The notes beneath the pieces were generated by a model, which worked only from the letters and a program-made list of their open reading frames with translations, made no database searches and was not told where the DNA came from. Made by a program: the position numbers and the translations under genes. Shown one piece after another: positions 19,164 through 28,423 of a stretch of 64,000 bases of DNA. The first letter of the stretch is position 1. Each line of letters begins with the position of its first letter. This stretch comes from Novosphingobium nitrogenifigens DSM 19370 (GTDB taxonomy: Bacteria; Pseudomonadota; Alphaproteobacteria; Sphingomonadales; Sphingomonadaceae), in contig NZ_GL876926.1 of assembly GCF_000192575.1 (NCBI RefSeq), positions 1,409,784 through 1,473,783 on the forward strand. The letters run 5' to 3'.

Positions 19164-19643
19164 TCAGGGATGGATATAGACGAAACCCAGACCTTGCAGC
19201 CGGGCGATCTCGGCAACCCCGCTCGGCACTACGTCCTCGTCCTTCACTCCATAGAGATCAGCGGGCGTAAGCTTCATGCCCGCGAGCGTGTTGTGGCAGA
19301 TCATGAAGCGCACGCCCTTGGCCCGCAGGCCATCGATCGCCTTGGCGAGATCGGCATCCTCGCGCGCCATCACGAAGAGTTGCACGCCCGAGGCAAAATT
19401 GACGACGCGGATTTCGACTTGTCCGTTCGTGGCCGCGATATGTGCGCCGATGTGATGCAGCAGACGCTGGAAATAGGCCTTGGCATCGGGCCCGCCGCCG
19501 TCGTTCTGATAGACGACTTTCTGAAAGGTGTAATACCCGGCCGGAGCGGCGCCTGCCGATGCCTGTTCCGCCTGTGCCGTTCCGGCCAGCCCCAGCCCTG
19601 CGCAAATCGCCATGGCCAGAACCAAGACCCTGCCTGCCTTCAT
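19164..19643 (-). CDS. Secreted DsrE-family protein
   Basis: 159 residues with a clear signal peptide (about 1-25, ending TAQA) and a DsrE/DsrF-like domain (about 38-159, GVQLFVMAREDADLAKAIDGL and GVRFMICHNTLAGM). DsrE-like proteins bind or transfer sulfur; C115 in MICHNTL is the only obvious candidate residue. It lies 62 bp downstream of a TsdA-like dihaem cytochrome on the same strand, so a periplasmic sulfur-compound role is a reasonable inference. Confidence 0.8.
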   Translation of the reverse strand: MKAGRVLVLAMAICAGLGLAGTAQAEQASAGAAPAGYYTFQKVVYQNDGGGPDAKAYFQRLLHHIGAHIAATNGQVEIRVVNFASGVQLFVMAREDADLAKAIDGLRAKGVRFMICHNTLAGMKLTPADLYGVKDEDVVPSGVAEIARLQGLGFVYIHP

Positions 19644-19705
19644 GTCAGCCTACCCCGGTCGTTGAAGAAATGATGCGGTCGCTCCATGCCACAGCCGGCC
19701 CCTTG

Positions 19706-20650
19706 CTACATCCCCTTTCCATCGTGGCCCTGTCGGATCGGGGCAAAAGGACCGAAGCGATGTTGCCGCGCATCAAAGCCGTCGGGATAAGGGCCATAGG
19801 GCGCATCGACCGGCTTGGTGCGACGATCGGGGTAATCGGCATCGAGGTCCGCTTTGTGCGGACGCGGATGCGCTTCGACATAGGCGGCAACGTCCCATGC
19901 GTCCTCGCCCGCGAGCCCAGGACCACCGGGCGGCATCTGTGCATGGATGAAATTGGCCGCCTGGATCAGCCGGGCCATCCCCGCGCCGTCGTTGAAACTG
20001 TCCCGCCCCCACAAGGGCGGCACGGCATATCCCTTGCCCTCATCCGATTTTTGTCCGGCGCCATCCACGCCGTGGCAGGCCGCACAGACCCGCGCATAGA
20101 TCCCGCTCCCCCGCTGCGGATCGGCTGGGCGGGAAAGCTCGGCGATCTGCCCTGTCCCGCGTCCGAACGAAGAAGCTCCTGCACTCGAGAGGAAGCGGAG
20201 ATAGGCAACGATCGCCGTCATCTCTGGCCCGTCAACCGGTAGGGGACGCCCGTTGAGGCTGCGCATCATGCACCCGTTGACGCGATCAGCGATCGTTTCC
20301 ACGCGCCCCGACCGCGCCCGATATTGGGGATAGTCGGCATAGGCCGCGACCAGCGGCAAGGCAAAGGCGCGCGTTCCGGCCTCGATGTGGCAGCTCTGGC
20401 AATCGAGCCCGTTGCCCGAATAGGCGCGCGCCGTGCCCGGTCCGATCCGGTCGGCGGTATGGGCGACAAGATCGCGCCCGCGCCGGACCAGCCGCCCCGC
20501 CTCATCGTCGGGAAGCCGGGCGATGTCGGGCACCGTCAGCGAGGCAGCGGCCAGCAAAGGAGCGGGCGCGCCGCGCGTCGCCGGGCCCGAACAGGCCAGC
20601 GCGATCGCCCCGACCGCTCCGCCCAGTGCTATCCCTATTCCGAACCGCAT
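19706..20650 (-). CDS. Dihaem cytochrome c, thiosulfate dehydrogenase (TsdA)-like
   Basis: 314-residue exported cytochrome with two haem motifs, CQSCH (C84-H88) and CAACH (C189-H193), and the TsdA-like stretch RVNGCMMRSLNGRPLP between them. TsdA oxidises two thiosulfate to tetrathionate in the periplasm. Start at 20650 is supported by AAAAAGGGACG just upstream and by the signal sequence that follows; upstream in-frame sequence looks non-coding. It is divergent from a LysR gene 92 bp away and upstream of the secreted DsrE gene. Tetrathionate formation versus another cytochrome role cannot be settled from sequence. Confidence 0.82.
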   Translation of the reverse strand: MRFGIGIALGGAVGAIALACSGPATRGAPAPLLAAASLTVPDIARLPDDEAGRLVRRGRDLVAHTADRIGPGTARAYSGNGLDCQSCHIEAGTRAFALPLVAAYADYPQYRARSGRVETIADRVNGCMMRSLNGRPLPVDGPEMTAIVAYLRFLSSAGASSFGRGTGQIAELSRPADPQRGSGIYARVCAACHGVDGAGQKSDEGKGYAVPPLWGRDSFNDGAGMARLIQAANFIHAQMPPGGPGLAGEDAWDVAAYVEAHPRPHKADLDADYPDRRTKPVDAPYGPYPDGFDARQHRFGPFAPIRQGHDGKGM

Positions 20651-20742
20651 CGTCCCTTTTTCCGCAAAGGTGGCATTCGCCTGTGGGGATGATAACACCC
20701 CTTGCGCAATCGGCATTATCGCAATGACAGACAAAGGATCGC

Positions 20743-21651
20743 ATGGCGGATCGACTGACCGGAATCGAAGTGTTCGTGCTTGCCATGCGGCTGGGCAGCC
20801 TTTCGGCGGCCGGACGCTCACTCGGCATGTCGGCGGCCATGGCAGCCAAGCATCTGGGACAGCTTGAGGAACGGCTGGGCACGACCCTGGTCAACCGCAC
20901 CACGCGCCGTCTGTCGCTGACGCAGGCGGGAGCGGACTATCTCGACCGCGCCGAACGCATCCTTGCCGAACTGCGCGAAGCGGAAAACGAGGCCTCGGCC
21001 CGCTCGCAAGTGATCGAGGGCCTGTTGCGCGTCAATGCCCCGGCCTCGTTCGGGGTCATGCACATTTCCTCGCTCGCGGCTGAATTCGGCGTGCGCCATC
21101 CCGGCGTCACGATCGAACTCGGCCTCAACGACCGCTATGTCGACCTTCTCGAAGAACGCTGGGACGTGGCCATCCGCATCGGGCAACTGGCCGACAGCAG
21201 TCTCAAGGCGCGCAAGCTGGCCGCCGTCCATCTCGCGCTCTGCGCCGCGCCCTCGTATCTCGAACAACACGGCACGCCGCGCTCGGTCGAGGATCTCAAA
21301 CACCACAACTGCCTCAGCTACACGCTCAGTTCGCGGCTGGGCGGCAATACCTGGGGCTTCGGACGCGACGGGTCGGTCCGCGTGGCGATCAAGGGCAGCA
21401 TGCTGGCCAACAACGGCGAGGCGCTGGTGAAAGCGGCCTGCACTGGTCAGGGCATCGTCTATGGCCCGCGTTTCATCGCCGCAGAGGCGTTGAACAGCGG
21501 CGAACTCGTCGAATTCGAACTCGACATCCCGGCGATGGACATGGGCGCCGTCTATGCCGTCACCCACCCGACCCGGCGCCCGAACGCGCGCACCAGCGCG
21601 TGGATCGACTTCCTCGCCGAACGCATGCCGCGCCTTGCCGAAGAGTGGTAA
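20743..21651 (+). CDS. LysR-family transcriptional regulator
   Basis: 302 residues. HTH domain (LTGIEVFVLAMRLGSLSAAGRSLGMSAAMAAKHL) and effector domain with VNAPASFGVMHISSLAAEF and WDVAIRIGQLADSSLKARKL, the pattern of the large LysR group related to DmlR/YhcS-like regulators. It is divergent from the TsdA-like cytochrome gene with only 92 bp between start codons, so it probably controls that operon. Effector unknown. Confidence 0.87.
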   Translation: MADRLTGIEVFVLAMRLGSLSAAGRSLGMSAAMAAKHLGQLEERLGTTLVNRTTRRLSLTQAGADYLDRAERILAELREAENEASARSQVIEGLLRVNAPASFGVMHISSLAAEFGVRHPGVTIELGLNDRYVDLLEERWDVAIRIGQLADSSLKARKLAAVHLALCAAPSYLEQHGTPRSVEDLKHHNCLSYTLSSRLGGNTWGFGRDGSVRVAIKGSMLANNGEALVKAACTGQGIVYGPRFIAAEALNSGELVEFELDIPAMDMGAVYAVTHPTRRPNARTSAWIDFLAERMPRLAEEW

Positions 21652-21825
21652 AGCGAGCAATTTGAAACTGTCAGTTTAAAGATATTCGTCGATTGAGCGG
21701 ATTATCACCCTATCCCAATGAAGGCATATAGTCGTCAACCGGGCCGGTTCACGCCGTGATCTGCCTGGCCCTTTGGCCTTACAGTCGCGCTCCGTCAGGT
21801 CGCGCCCATTGACAGGATTGATCCC

Positions 21826-22428
21826 ATGAAAGCCATCTCGTTTGCCGCTCTCGCGCTGATCGCCGCTCCGGCCGTTGCGCTCGCCGCCACTCCGGCTGCC
21901 GTGCCGACGGTCCAGGCCGGCACCTACAAGGTCGAAACCCACCACACGCTCGCCGAATTCACCGTCAACCACTTCGGCTTCAACGATTTCTTCGGCGTGA
22001 TCCCCGGCGCGACCGGCACCCTGACGTTCGATCCCAAGGCGATTGCCGCGACCAAGCTCGACGTGTCGCTGCCGGTTTCGGGCATTTCGACCACCAACAG
22101 CGTGCTCGACGCCGAACTCAAGGGCGCCGAATGGTTTGACGCGGCCAAGTACCCCGATCTCCACTTCGTCTCGGAAAAGGTCGTGAAGACCGGCCCGCGC
22201 ACCGCACAGATCATCGGTACCGTCACGCTGCACGGCGTTTCGAAGCCGCTGACGCTCAACGCGACGTTCGGCGGCGCGGGCGTCAACCCGATGGACAAGG
22301 CCTACACCATCGGCTTCAGCGCCGTGGGCGTGCTCAAGCGTTCGGACTTCGGCGTCAGCAAGTACGTTCCCTATGTCAGCGACGAAGTGAAGCTGAAGAT
22401 CAGCGCCGCTTTCGAAAAGACCAACTGA
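21826..22428 (+). CDS. YceI-family periplasmic protein
   Basis: 200-residue secreted lipocalin-like protein. Signal peptide (about 1-21, ending VALA) and YceI domain (about 32-199) with YKVETHHTLAEFTVNHFGF, the STTNSVLDAELKGAEWFDAAKYP block and a closing VKLKISAAFEKTN strand. YceI proteins bind polyisoprenoid or amphiphilic lipids in the periplasm; biological roles are poorly defined. Monocistronic, with its own terminator immediately downstream. Confidence 0.9.
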   Translation: MKAISFAALALIAAPAVALAATPAAVPTVQAGTYKVETHHTLAEFTVNHFGFNDFFGVIPGATGTLTFDPKAIAATKLDVSLPVSGISTTNSVLDAELKGAEWFDAAKYPDLHFVSEKVVKTGPRTAQIIGTVTLHGVSKPLTLNATFGGAGVNPMDKAYTIGFSAVGVLKRSDFGVSKYVPYVSDEVKLKISAAFEKTN

Positions 22429-22438
22429 TACCCCTTCG

Positions 22439-22467
22439 CCACGCCGCCCCAGGCGGCGTGGTCCTTT
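22439..22467 (+). terminator. Intrinsic terminator after the YceI gene
   Basis: CCACGCCGCC (22439-22448) pairs perfectly with GGCGGCGTGG (22452-22461) around a three-base loop and is followed by TCCTTTG. It sits ten bases after the YceI stop codon. The T-run is weak but the stem is strong. Confidence 0.6.
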
Positions 22468-22550
22468 GACCCAAGCCCCCCCCAGGAGCCGCGCCACCCA
22501 GCCCCCCACTCAGGCGCGGCTCCACCCTCCCCCTGCACAAGGTCGCCGCG

Positions 22551-23516
22551 ATGCTCGTCAATGGAAAATGGACGCAGGACTGGCAACCGGTCCAGGCTAC
22601 CGATGCCAAGGGCGGCTTCGTCCGTCAGGTTTCGGGATTTCGCCATTGGGTGACCCCGGACGGCAGCGCGGGTCCGACCGGCGAGGCCGGGTTCAAGGCC
22701 GAAAAGGGGCGCTATCACCTCTATGTCGCGCTGATCTGTCCCTGGGCTTCGCGTACGCTGATCGCCCGGCAGCTCAAAGGCCTGGCCGACGCGGTTTCGG
22801 TAAGCGTGGTCGAACCGGCGCTGACCGATGAAGGCTGGCGTTTCGGGGACTACCCCGGTGCCGACCGCGACGAGCTCAACGGCGTGACCTACATGCACGA
22901 GCTCTATACCCGTGCCGATCCGCACTATACCGGACGGGCAACGGTCCCGGTACTGTGGGACCGCGAACGGCAGACGATCGTCAACAACGAATCCGCCGAC
23001 ATCCTGCGCATGTTCGACAGCGGTTTCGGCGATCTGGCCGACCCGTCGTTCGACCTCTACCCCGCAGCCCTGCGCGAGGACATCGACGCGCTCAATGCGC
23101 GGATCTACCCCATGCTCAACAACGGGGTCTATCGCGCCGGTTTCGCCACTACGCAGGAGGCCTACGAAGAGGCCTATGCCGATGTCTTTGCCATGCTCGA
23201 CGAGCTGGAAACGCGCCTTGCTTCGGGAGGCCCCTTCCTCTTTGCCGACGCCCTGACCGAAACGGACATTCGCCTGTTCGTCACGCTGGTACGGTTCGAT
23301 GCGGCCTATCACGGCATTTTCAAGTGCAACCGGCAGCGCCTGCTCGACTATCCCGCGCTCAGTGCCTACCTCGAACGCGTAATCGCCCTTCCCGGCGTGC
23401 GCGCAACGGTCAACGTCGACCACATCAAGCGCGGCTATTATTCAATCAAGACGCTCAATCCCAACGGGATCGTTCCGGTCGGCCCGGACCTCCCTTGGCT
23501 CACCGAAAAAGCGTAA
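22551..23516 (+). CDS. Glutathionyl-hydroquinone reductase (Xi-class GST, YqjG/PcpF-like)
   Basis: 321-residue cytoplasmic enzyme that reduces glutathionyl-hydroquinones to hydroquinones. The catalytic cysteine C63 lies in the characteristic ICPWASRTL motif; VPVLWDRERQTIVNNESADILRMF completes the thioredoxin-like domain, and the all-alpha GST domain follows (about 180-300) with the Xi-class ending IKRGYYSIKTLNPNGIVP. It stands alone and converges with the FUSC gene three bases away. Confidence 0.92.
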   Translation: MLVNGKWTQDWQPVQATDAKGGFVRQVSGFRHWVTPDGSAGPTGEAGFKAEKGRYHLYVALICPWASRTLIARQLKGLADAVSVSVVEPALTDEGWRFGDYPGADRDELNGVTYMHELYTRADPHYTGRATVPVLWDRERQTIVNNESADILRMFDSGFGDLADPSFDLYPAALREDIDALNARIYPMLNNGVYRAGFATTQEAYEEAYADVFAMLDELETRLASGGPFLFADALTETDIRLFVTLVRFDAAYHGIFKCNRQRLLDYPALSAYLERVIALPGVRATVNVDHIKRGYYSIKTLNPNGIVPVGPDLPWLTEKA

Positions 23517-23519
23517 CGG

Positions 23520-25550
23520 TTACAAGCTTTCCTCGGGCAGGAGCGCCCGGGTCATGCCGACGAGAATGTTGAGCAGATCCCGCTCCGCGCTGCCCGAGGA
23601 AGGCTCTCGGCACTTTGCCCCAGCCGCACGCAAGGCCACGAGCGTTTCGGCCCGGTACTCGTCGAGCCCTGTCCGATCAGGCAGGCTCTGGGCATGGCAC
23701 AAGCCTGCCGCCGCATTTTGAAGATTCACGAGTTCCTGCCGCGTATCGGCAGGAACGACACCGATCATTTGCCGGATCTGGATCAGGTTGAGACCGATGC
23801 GCACTTCGCGCAACCCATCGCCCGCCGCCCGATCCCGTCCGTCCAGCGAGGCCAGATGGCCAATGCGGGGCGACAGCAGTGCCGCCCGATCGACCATCAG
23901 GCTGTTCCACGCTTCTCCGGTCAAGGCCAGCCGCCCGGCAGCAAGCCGCGCCAGATCGCCCCAGTTTCGCCGCAGGATACGTTGGACCGCAGCTTCCGCA
24001 CCGATCACCCGGAACAAGCCTGTCGTCACGATCGCCGCCGCCGCGCCGATCAATTGCGCGATGTTGCTGTTGATGAAGCGGGCAAAGTCGGCTTCGAGCG
24101 CGGCGGTCAGCGCCAGCGCCCCGCAAAAGCCGACGACGAGAGTCATCGTTTTCACATAGATCGCCGGATCGCCAAGGAAAACGCCCATGACCAGCAGAGT
24201 CGGCGCCAGCGCGAGCACCAGCCCTTCGAACGTGGTCACATGGGGCAGGATCCCGAACAGATAGACCGCCGCGATCGGCAGGCTGAGCGCGGTCCATTTG
24301 AGCCAGCTCGCCTGCGCAGGACGCGGATCGTCGAGTGTCGCAAAGAAGCTGCACACCACCGCGCAGATCATCGCCATGGTCCCACCGTCGGGCCACATCG
24401 TCACGATCCACACTGCGCAGGACCCCAGCACGCCGATCACCGCCGCAAGTGCCGAACGGAAGGCCAGCCCGACATCGCGATGCCACAGGCGTCGCCCCTT
24501 CGCGCGCAAAAGCGGGGTTAGCGGGGCAGGCAACGGCGTTGCGGGATGCAGGGTGTGTTCGGCCAGCCACTGCGTCGCCTCGTACCGCATGACAAGCTCG
24601 GCAAGACGGGCATGGAGGTTGAGCGCGATGAGACCGCGCCAGTCGTCGGGTGACAGGGTTTCATGCCATGCCGCAAGCCTCGCCTCGACGCCCGCGCGGG
24701 TTGCCGACAGCGTCTGAGGCTCCTGCCCCACCCAGTCCCGCAAATGGGCAAGCACGTCGGCAAGACCTTCGGGCCATGAGGTGCCTTCCGGTTCGCGCAG
24801 CACGGTCAGTCGGTCCTCGATCGCATCGACCAGCGGCATCAGCAGGACCAGATGATCCCACAGCACCATGATCGTGCCCCGCGCCAGCTTCCCACCGTCA
24901 GGATGGAACCGCAGGTGTGTTGCCATCAACCGCAATTCGGTCATGTGTCCGGCCATGCGACTGGGCAGGTCGGGACGCTCCGCATCGACTTTGCCGTCGA
25001 GCACTTCGTCCAGCCAGCGCCCCATCTCGGTACGCACCGTCCGGATGCGCCCACCGATCGCGGCTTCGAAATCATGGGCGGGGATCAGTGTATGCAGCAG
25101 GCTGGAACAGGCCGCACCGATGGCGATTTCCATGCCGCGCAAGACCGCAATGTTGAAGATGTCCTCCGCCTTGTCGACGGCGGGGAAGGAAATCAGTGCG
25201 GCGGTATAGCCCGCCAGCATGAAAAGATAGGCACGCGGCGTGCGGTCGAGCAACGAGATGAAGAGGCAGACTCCGACCCAGAGCGCGAGGACCAGCGACA
25301 GGACCGGCGGTGCATCGACGAACATCGGCACGACAAGGACCGAGGCTGCCGCCCCGATCAGGGTACCCGCGACCCGAAAGATCCCTTTCGACAAGGCGGC
25401 TGCCGCGACCGGCTGGCTGGAGATATAGACAGTCAACATCGCCCAGTAGGGGCGTTCCAGCCCGACCAGAAACGAGATGTAGAGCGCCAGCATCGCCGCC
25501 GCGAAAGTCGTCAGCGAAAAGGTGATCTCGGCACGGCCGATCCGGGGCAT
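23520..25550 (-). CDS. FUSC-family inner-membrane efflux protein (AaeB-like)
   Basis: 676 residues with two membrane blocks (about residues 10-165 and 370-520), each of roughly five to six helices, separated and followed by soluble helical regions: the duplicated fusaric-acid-resistance/aromatic-acid exporter architecture. Relatives export aromatic carboxylic acids. It starts 26 bp after a MarR gene on the same strand, a common regulator-pump arrangement. No membrane-fusion partner (AaeA-like) is encoded beside it, which is unusual for an AaeB-type pump. Confidence 0.83.
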   Translation of the reverse strand: MPRIGRAEITFSLTTFAAAMLALYISFLVGLERPYWAMLTVYISSQPVAAAALSKGIFRVAGTLIGAAASVLVVPMFVDAPPVLSLVLALWVGVCLFISLLDRTPRAYLFMLAGYTAALISFPAVDKAEDIFNIAVLRGMEIAIGAACSSLLHTLIPAHDFEAAIGGRIRTVRTEMGRWLDEVLDGKVDAERPDLPSRMAGHMTELRLMATHLRFHPDGGKLARGTIMVLWDHLVLLMPLVDAIEDRLTVLREPEGTSWPEGLADVLAHLRDWVGQEPQTLSATRAGVEARLAAWHETLSPDDWRGLIALNLHARLAELVMRYEATQWLAEHTLHPATPLPAPLTPLLRAKGRRLWHRDVGLAFRSALAAVIGVLGSCAVWIVTMWPDGGTMAMICAVVCSFFATLDDPRPAQASWLKWTALSLPIAAVYLFGILPHVTTFEGLVLALAPTLLVMGVFLGDPAIYVKTMTLVVGFCGALALTAALEADFARFINSNIAQLIGAAAAIVTTGLFRVIGAEAAVQRILRRNWGDLARLAAGRLALTGEAWNSLMVDRAALLSPRIGHLASLDGRDRAAGDGLREVRIGLNLIQIRQMIGVVPADTRQELVNLQNAAAGLCHAQSLPDRTGLDEYRAETLVALRAAGAKCREPSSGSAERDLLNILVGMTRALLPEESL

Positions 25551-25576
25551 TTCAGTCGACCTCCCCCTTTGGGAAG

Positions 25577-26056
25577 TCAGTCGTCATGGCGCCCGAACCC
25601 GGCCCGCACCTGTTCTTCCAGTCGACGTAGCACGCGCACCGCCGTGACGACATCGCCGATCGGCATGTCCCCAAGCACGATGCGGCGGCGCAAGGCCAGT
25701 TCCTCTTCCATCCGCGCGGCCAGATCGCGTCCGCGTTCGGTGAGACAGACCCCGCGCGCGCGGCGGTCGCCGGGAACCGCCCGCCGTTCGATCAAGCCGT
25801 CCTTTTCCGCGCTGACCAGAGCGCGGGCGAGCGCTGCGGGATGAACGCCGATTTCCTCGGCCAATCGCGCCTGCAACACTCCGTCGCCCAGACGCGAAAC
25901 GAACAGCACCGGCATCGCCACCGCGACCGAAAGTCCCGATTGCGACAAGGCCGCAGCGGCGACCTGTTGCCACGCGCGGCGCGCGGGCTGAATGGCGTTG
26001 GTCAGGGCATAGAGCGCGGCGCGCTCTTCCTCTTCCCCATGGATTATCGTTGACAT
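25577..26056 (-). CDS. MarR-family transcriptional regulator
   Basis: 159-residue dimeric winged-helix repressor. The HTH spans about residues 55-115 (LQARLAEEIGVHPAALARALVSAEKDGLIERR) and the wing carries the family DRRARGVCLTERGRD. It is the first gene of a two-gene operon with the FUSC pump, which it probably represses until an aromatic-acid-like ligand binds (inference). Confidence 0.87.
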   Translation of the reverse strand: MSTIIHGEEEERAALYALTNAIQPARRAWQQVAAAALSQSGLSVAVAMPVLFVSRLGDGVLQARLAEEIGVHPAALARALVSAEKDGLIERRAVPGDRRARGVCLTERGRDLAARMEEELALRRRIVLGDMPIGDVVTAVRVLRRLEEQVRAGFGRHDD

Positions 26057-26176
26057 GGCAACTTTCTATCGCTGCGACGAAAGGCGTACAAGCGCTTTCC
26101 GCACTGGCATTATGCGGTTCGATACCTACATGGACACCGGGCCCGGTCGGAACCGACCGGCGAAGGGATCAAAGTG

Positions 26177-26605
26177 ATGAGCGACAACGAAATCGTCGTT
26201 TGCCCCCATTGTCTTGCAGGCAACCGGGTCGCGCGCGAACGGCTCGACGAAGCGCCCAATTGCGGCAAGTGCCATCAACCTCTTTTCACCGGGCATCCGG
26301 TGCCGGTCAATGCTGCGGCCTTTTCCGCCCATGTCGGCAAGGGCAGCCTGCCGGTCCTGGTCGATTTCTGGGCTTCCTGGTGCGGGCCCTGCCGCATGAT
26401 GGCGCCCGCCTTTGCACAGGCCGCGCACATGCTGGAACCCCATGTCCGCCTGTTGAAAGTCGATACCGAGGCCGAACAAGCCCTGGCCGGGGCACACGAC
26501 ATCCGGTCGATCCCGACGATGATGCTCTTTTCGGGCGGACGCGAAATCCGGCGCATTGCCGGAGCGATGGATGCACGCCGGATCGTCGAATGGGCCCGGG
26601 GATAA
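26177..26605 (+). CDS. trxC: Thioredoxin 2 (zinc-containing)
   Basis: 142-residue cytoplasmic disulfide reductase. An N-terminal zinc ribbon with C9-P-H-C12 and C29-G-K-C32 precedes a thioredoxin domain with the active site W68-C-G-P-C72 and the cis-proline segment RSIPTM, the diagnostic layout of TrxC. The ATG at 26177 has GAAGGG nine bases upstream. A truncated haemoglobin gene follows after seven bases, so the two are likely co-transcribed, fitting an oxidative or nitrosative stress role. Confidence 0.92.
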   Translation: MSDNEIVVCPHCLAGNRVARERLDEAPNCGKCHQPLFTGHPVPVNAAAFSAHVGKGSLPVLVDFWASWCGPCRMMAPAFAQAAHMLEPHVRLLKVDTEAEQALAGAHDIRSIPTMMLFSGGREIRRIAGAMDARRIVEWARG

Positions 26606-26612
26606 AGAAATC

Positions 26613-27011
26613 ATGAGCGAAGAAGTCACCCCCTACGAAACCTTTGGCGGCGAACCGGTCATCCGCGCACTCTGCGCCCGGTTCTACGCCTTGATGGACA
26701 CTCTGCCCGAAGCCGCCGAATGTCGCGCGGTCCATCCGCCCGATCTGTCGCGCGCCGAGCAGAAACTCTACGAATACCTGACCGGATGGCTCGGCGGGCC
26801 GCCGCTCTATACCGACAAATACGGTCACCCGCGCTTGCGCATGCGACATTTCGTTGCACCGATCGGCAAGGCGGAGATCGAAGGCTGGCTGGCATGTTTC
26901 CATATCGCCTGGGCAGAGATCATTCCGCCCTCGCCGCTCGCTGATACCATCCTCGAGAAAGTCGACGCACTGGGCTGGCACATGGAAAACCAGCCCGCAG
27001 TGGACGCCTAA
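26613..27011 (+). CDS. Group II truncated haemoglobin (trHbO-like)
   Basis: 132-residue globin. Visible group II features: GGEPVIRALCARFYALMDT (helix B/C region), HPPDL, GWLGGPPLYTDKYGHPRLRMRH with the likely proximal haem ligand at H79, and a tryptophan in GWLACF at the G8 position. Such proteins bind O2 and detoxify NO or peroxide. It lies seven bases after trxC. The start at 26613 is chosen because the family N-terminus begins there. Confidence 0.9.
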   Translation: MSEEVTPYETFGGEPVIRALCARFYALMDTLPEAAECRAVHPPDLSRAEQKLYEYLTGWLGGPPLYTDKYGHPRLRMRHFVAPIGKAEIEGWLACFHIAWAEIIPPSPLADTILEKVDALGWHMENQPAVDA

Positions 27012-27020
27012 CCGCGTACC

Positions 27021-27884
27021 CTAACCTCCGTATGTCGTCAGCGTGCCGTACAGTTCGGGTCTCCGGTCGCGGAACAGGCCCCAACCGGCACGCTGCGGCG
27101 CGATTTCGTCGAGGTCGAATGTCGCGACGATGGCTTCGCGCGTGTCTCGCCCGGCCTGCGCGACGAGCGCGCCGAACTGGTCGGTGATGAACGAACTGCC
27201 GTAAAAGGTGATGTCGGCGTCTTCGTTGACTTCATGGCCGATACGGTTGGACGCGATCACCGGCACCATGTTGGCGGCGGCGTGGCCCTGCATCGTCCGC
27301 TGCCAGTGTGGCTGGCTGTCGAAACCGGGGTCGAGCGGCTCGGTGCCGATTGCGGTCGGATAGAGAATCAGCTCCGCGCCTTTGAGCGCCAGCGACCGCG
27401 CGCATTCGGGGAACCACTGGTCCCAACAGATCGCGGCACCGATACGCCCGAACGCCGTGTCCCAGACCTGAAAACCGGTATCGCCCGGCGCGAAGAAGAA
27501 TTTCTCGCGATAGCCGGGCCCCTGCGGAATGTGGCTCTTGCGATAAAGCCCCAGGTCGCGCCCGTCGGCATCGAGCATGACAAGAGAATTGAAATGGGTG
27601 GAGCCGACCTTCTCGAAGAAACTGAACGGCAGGACCACGCCCAGTTCGCGGGCGAGCGCGGAAAAGCGGGCAAGGACAGGATGCCCTTCGCGCGGACGAG
27701 CCAGTGCGAAATGCTTCGCCCGTTCGTCCGGACAGAAATAGGGCGTCTCGAACAGCTCCTGCAACAGCACGACCTGCGCGCCATTTCCCGCCGCTTCACG
27801 CACGAGAGCTTCGGCTGTGTCGAGATTGGCGGCAAGATCCCAGGTGCAGGCGAACTGAGTGGCGGCAACAGTCACGGTGCGCAT
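27021..27884 (-). CDS. aguB: N-carbamoylputrescine amidase-type nitrilase-superfamily hydrolase
   Basis: 287-residue cytoplasmic enzyme that hydrolyses N-carbamoylputrescine to putrescine, CO2 and ammonia. The nitrilase triad is present: E43 (LLQELFETPYF), K116 (YRKSHIPQGPGY) and C153 (AICWDQWFPE), with the AguB-typical ECARSLALKGAE and PIGTEP-like segment (TAIGTEPLD). The ATG at 27884 has GAGGGGGAA just before it. No agmatine deiminase (aguA) gene is in the window, so the upstream enzyme must be elsewhere. Confidence 0.87.
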   Translation of the reverse strand: MRTVTVAATQFACTWDLAANLDTAEALVREAAGNGAQVVLLQELFETPYFCPDERAKHFALARPREGHPVLARFSALARELGVVLPFSFFEKVGSTHFNSLVMLDADGRDLGLYRKSHIPQGPGYREKFFFAPGDTGFQVWDTAFGRIGAAICWDQWFPECARSLALKGAELILYPTAIGTEPLDPGFDSQPHWQRTMQGHAAANMVPVIASNRIGHEVNEDADITFYGSSFITDQFGALVAQAGRDTREAIVATFDLDEIAPQRAGWGLFRDRRPELYGTLTTYGG

Positions 27885-28035
27885 GGATTCCCCCTCGAGA
27901 CGAAGTGGGTCCTGCATGGATTGCGCGCCTGTCGAGAGGCAAGGCAAAACCCTTTGCTGCGCAAAAAGGGTGCGAGCGGTTGCCCCCTTCCCCCAATTGG
28001 GCAAAGATCACCGCCGGTGCAGCGCGAAAGGGGGC

Positions 28036-28383
28036 ATGATGAAGGACGGGATGGGCTGGATCTGGCTGGCACTGGCCATCGGCAGTGAAATCATGGCGAC
28101 TTCGGCTCTGAAAGCCGCCGCCGGTTTCACACGCCCCCTGCCCTCGATCGCGGTAATCTTCGGCTATGCGGTCGCGTTCTATGCGCTGTCCCAGACATTG
28201 CGCACGATCCCCATGGGCATTGCCTATGCCCTGTGGTCGGGCGTCGGGATCGTCGTCATCTCACTGATCGGACTGGTCGTCTATCGCCAGAAGCTCGACG
28301 CCGCCGCCCTTGCCGGGATCGCGATGATCGTTGCAGGCACGCTGGTCATCAACCTGTTCTCGACCAGCAGCGCGGAAGGCTGA
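28036..28383 (+). CDS. Small multidrug resistance (SMR) transporter
   Basis: 115-residue four-helix inner-membrane exporter of the EmrE/QacE type, acting as a dimer with drug/proton antiport. TM1 carries the essential glutamate in GSEIMATSALKAA; later segments PMGIAYALWSGVG and GIAMIVAGTLVINLFS are diagnostic. ATGs at 28036, 28039 and 28051 are all possible; GAAAGGGGG precedes the first two. It stands alone between the amidase gene and an AT-rich orphan gene. Confidence 0.87.
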   Translation: MMKDGMGWIWLALAIGSEIMATSALKAAAGFTRPLPSIAVIFGYAVAFYALSQTLRTIPMGIAYALWSGVGIVVISLIGLVVYRQKLDAAALAGIAMIVAGTLVINLFSTSSAEG

Positions 28384-28423
28384 TCCGGGCTCAGGGCAAC
28401 CGAAATCACACAATGGAGATGAT

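Noticed and set aside
24852..25844. Open frame antisense to the FUSC and MarR genes
   Set aside because: Crosses the boundary of two real genes and has a low-complexity basic product.
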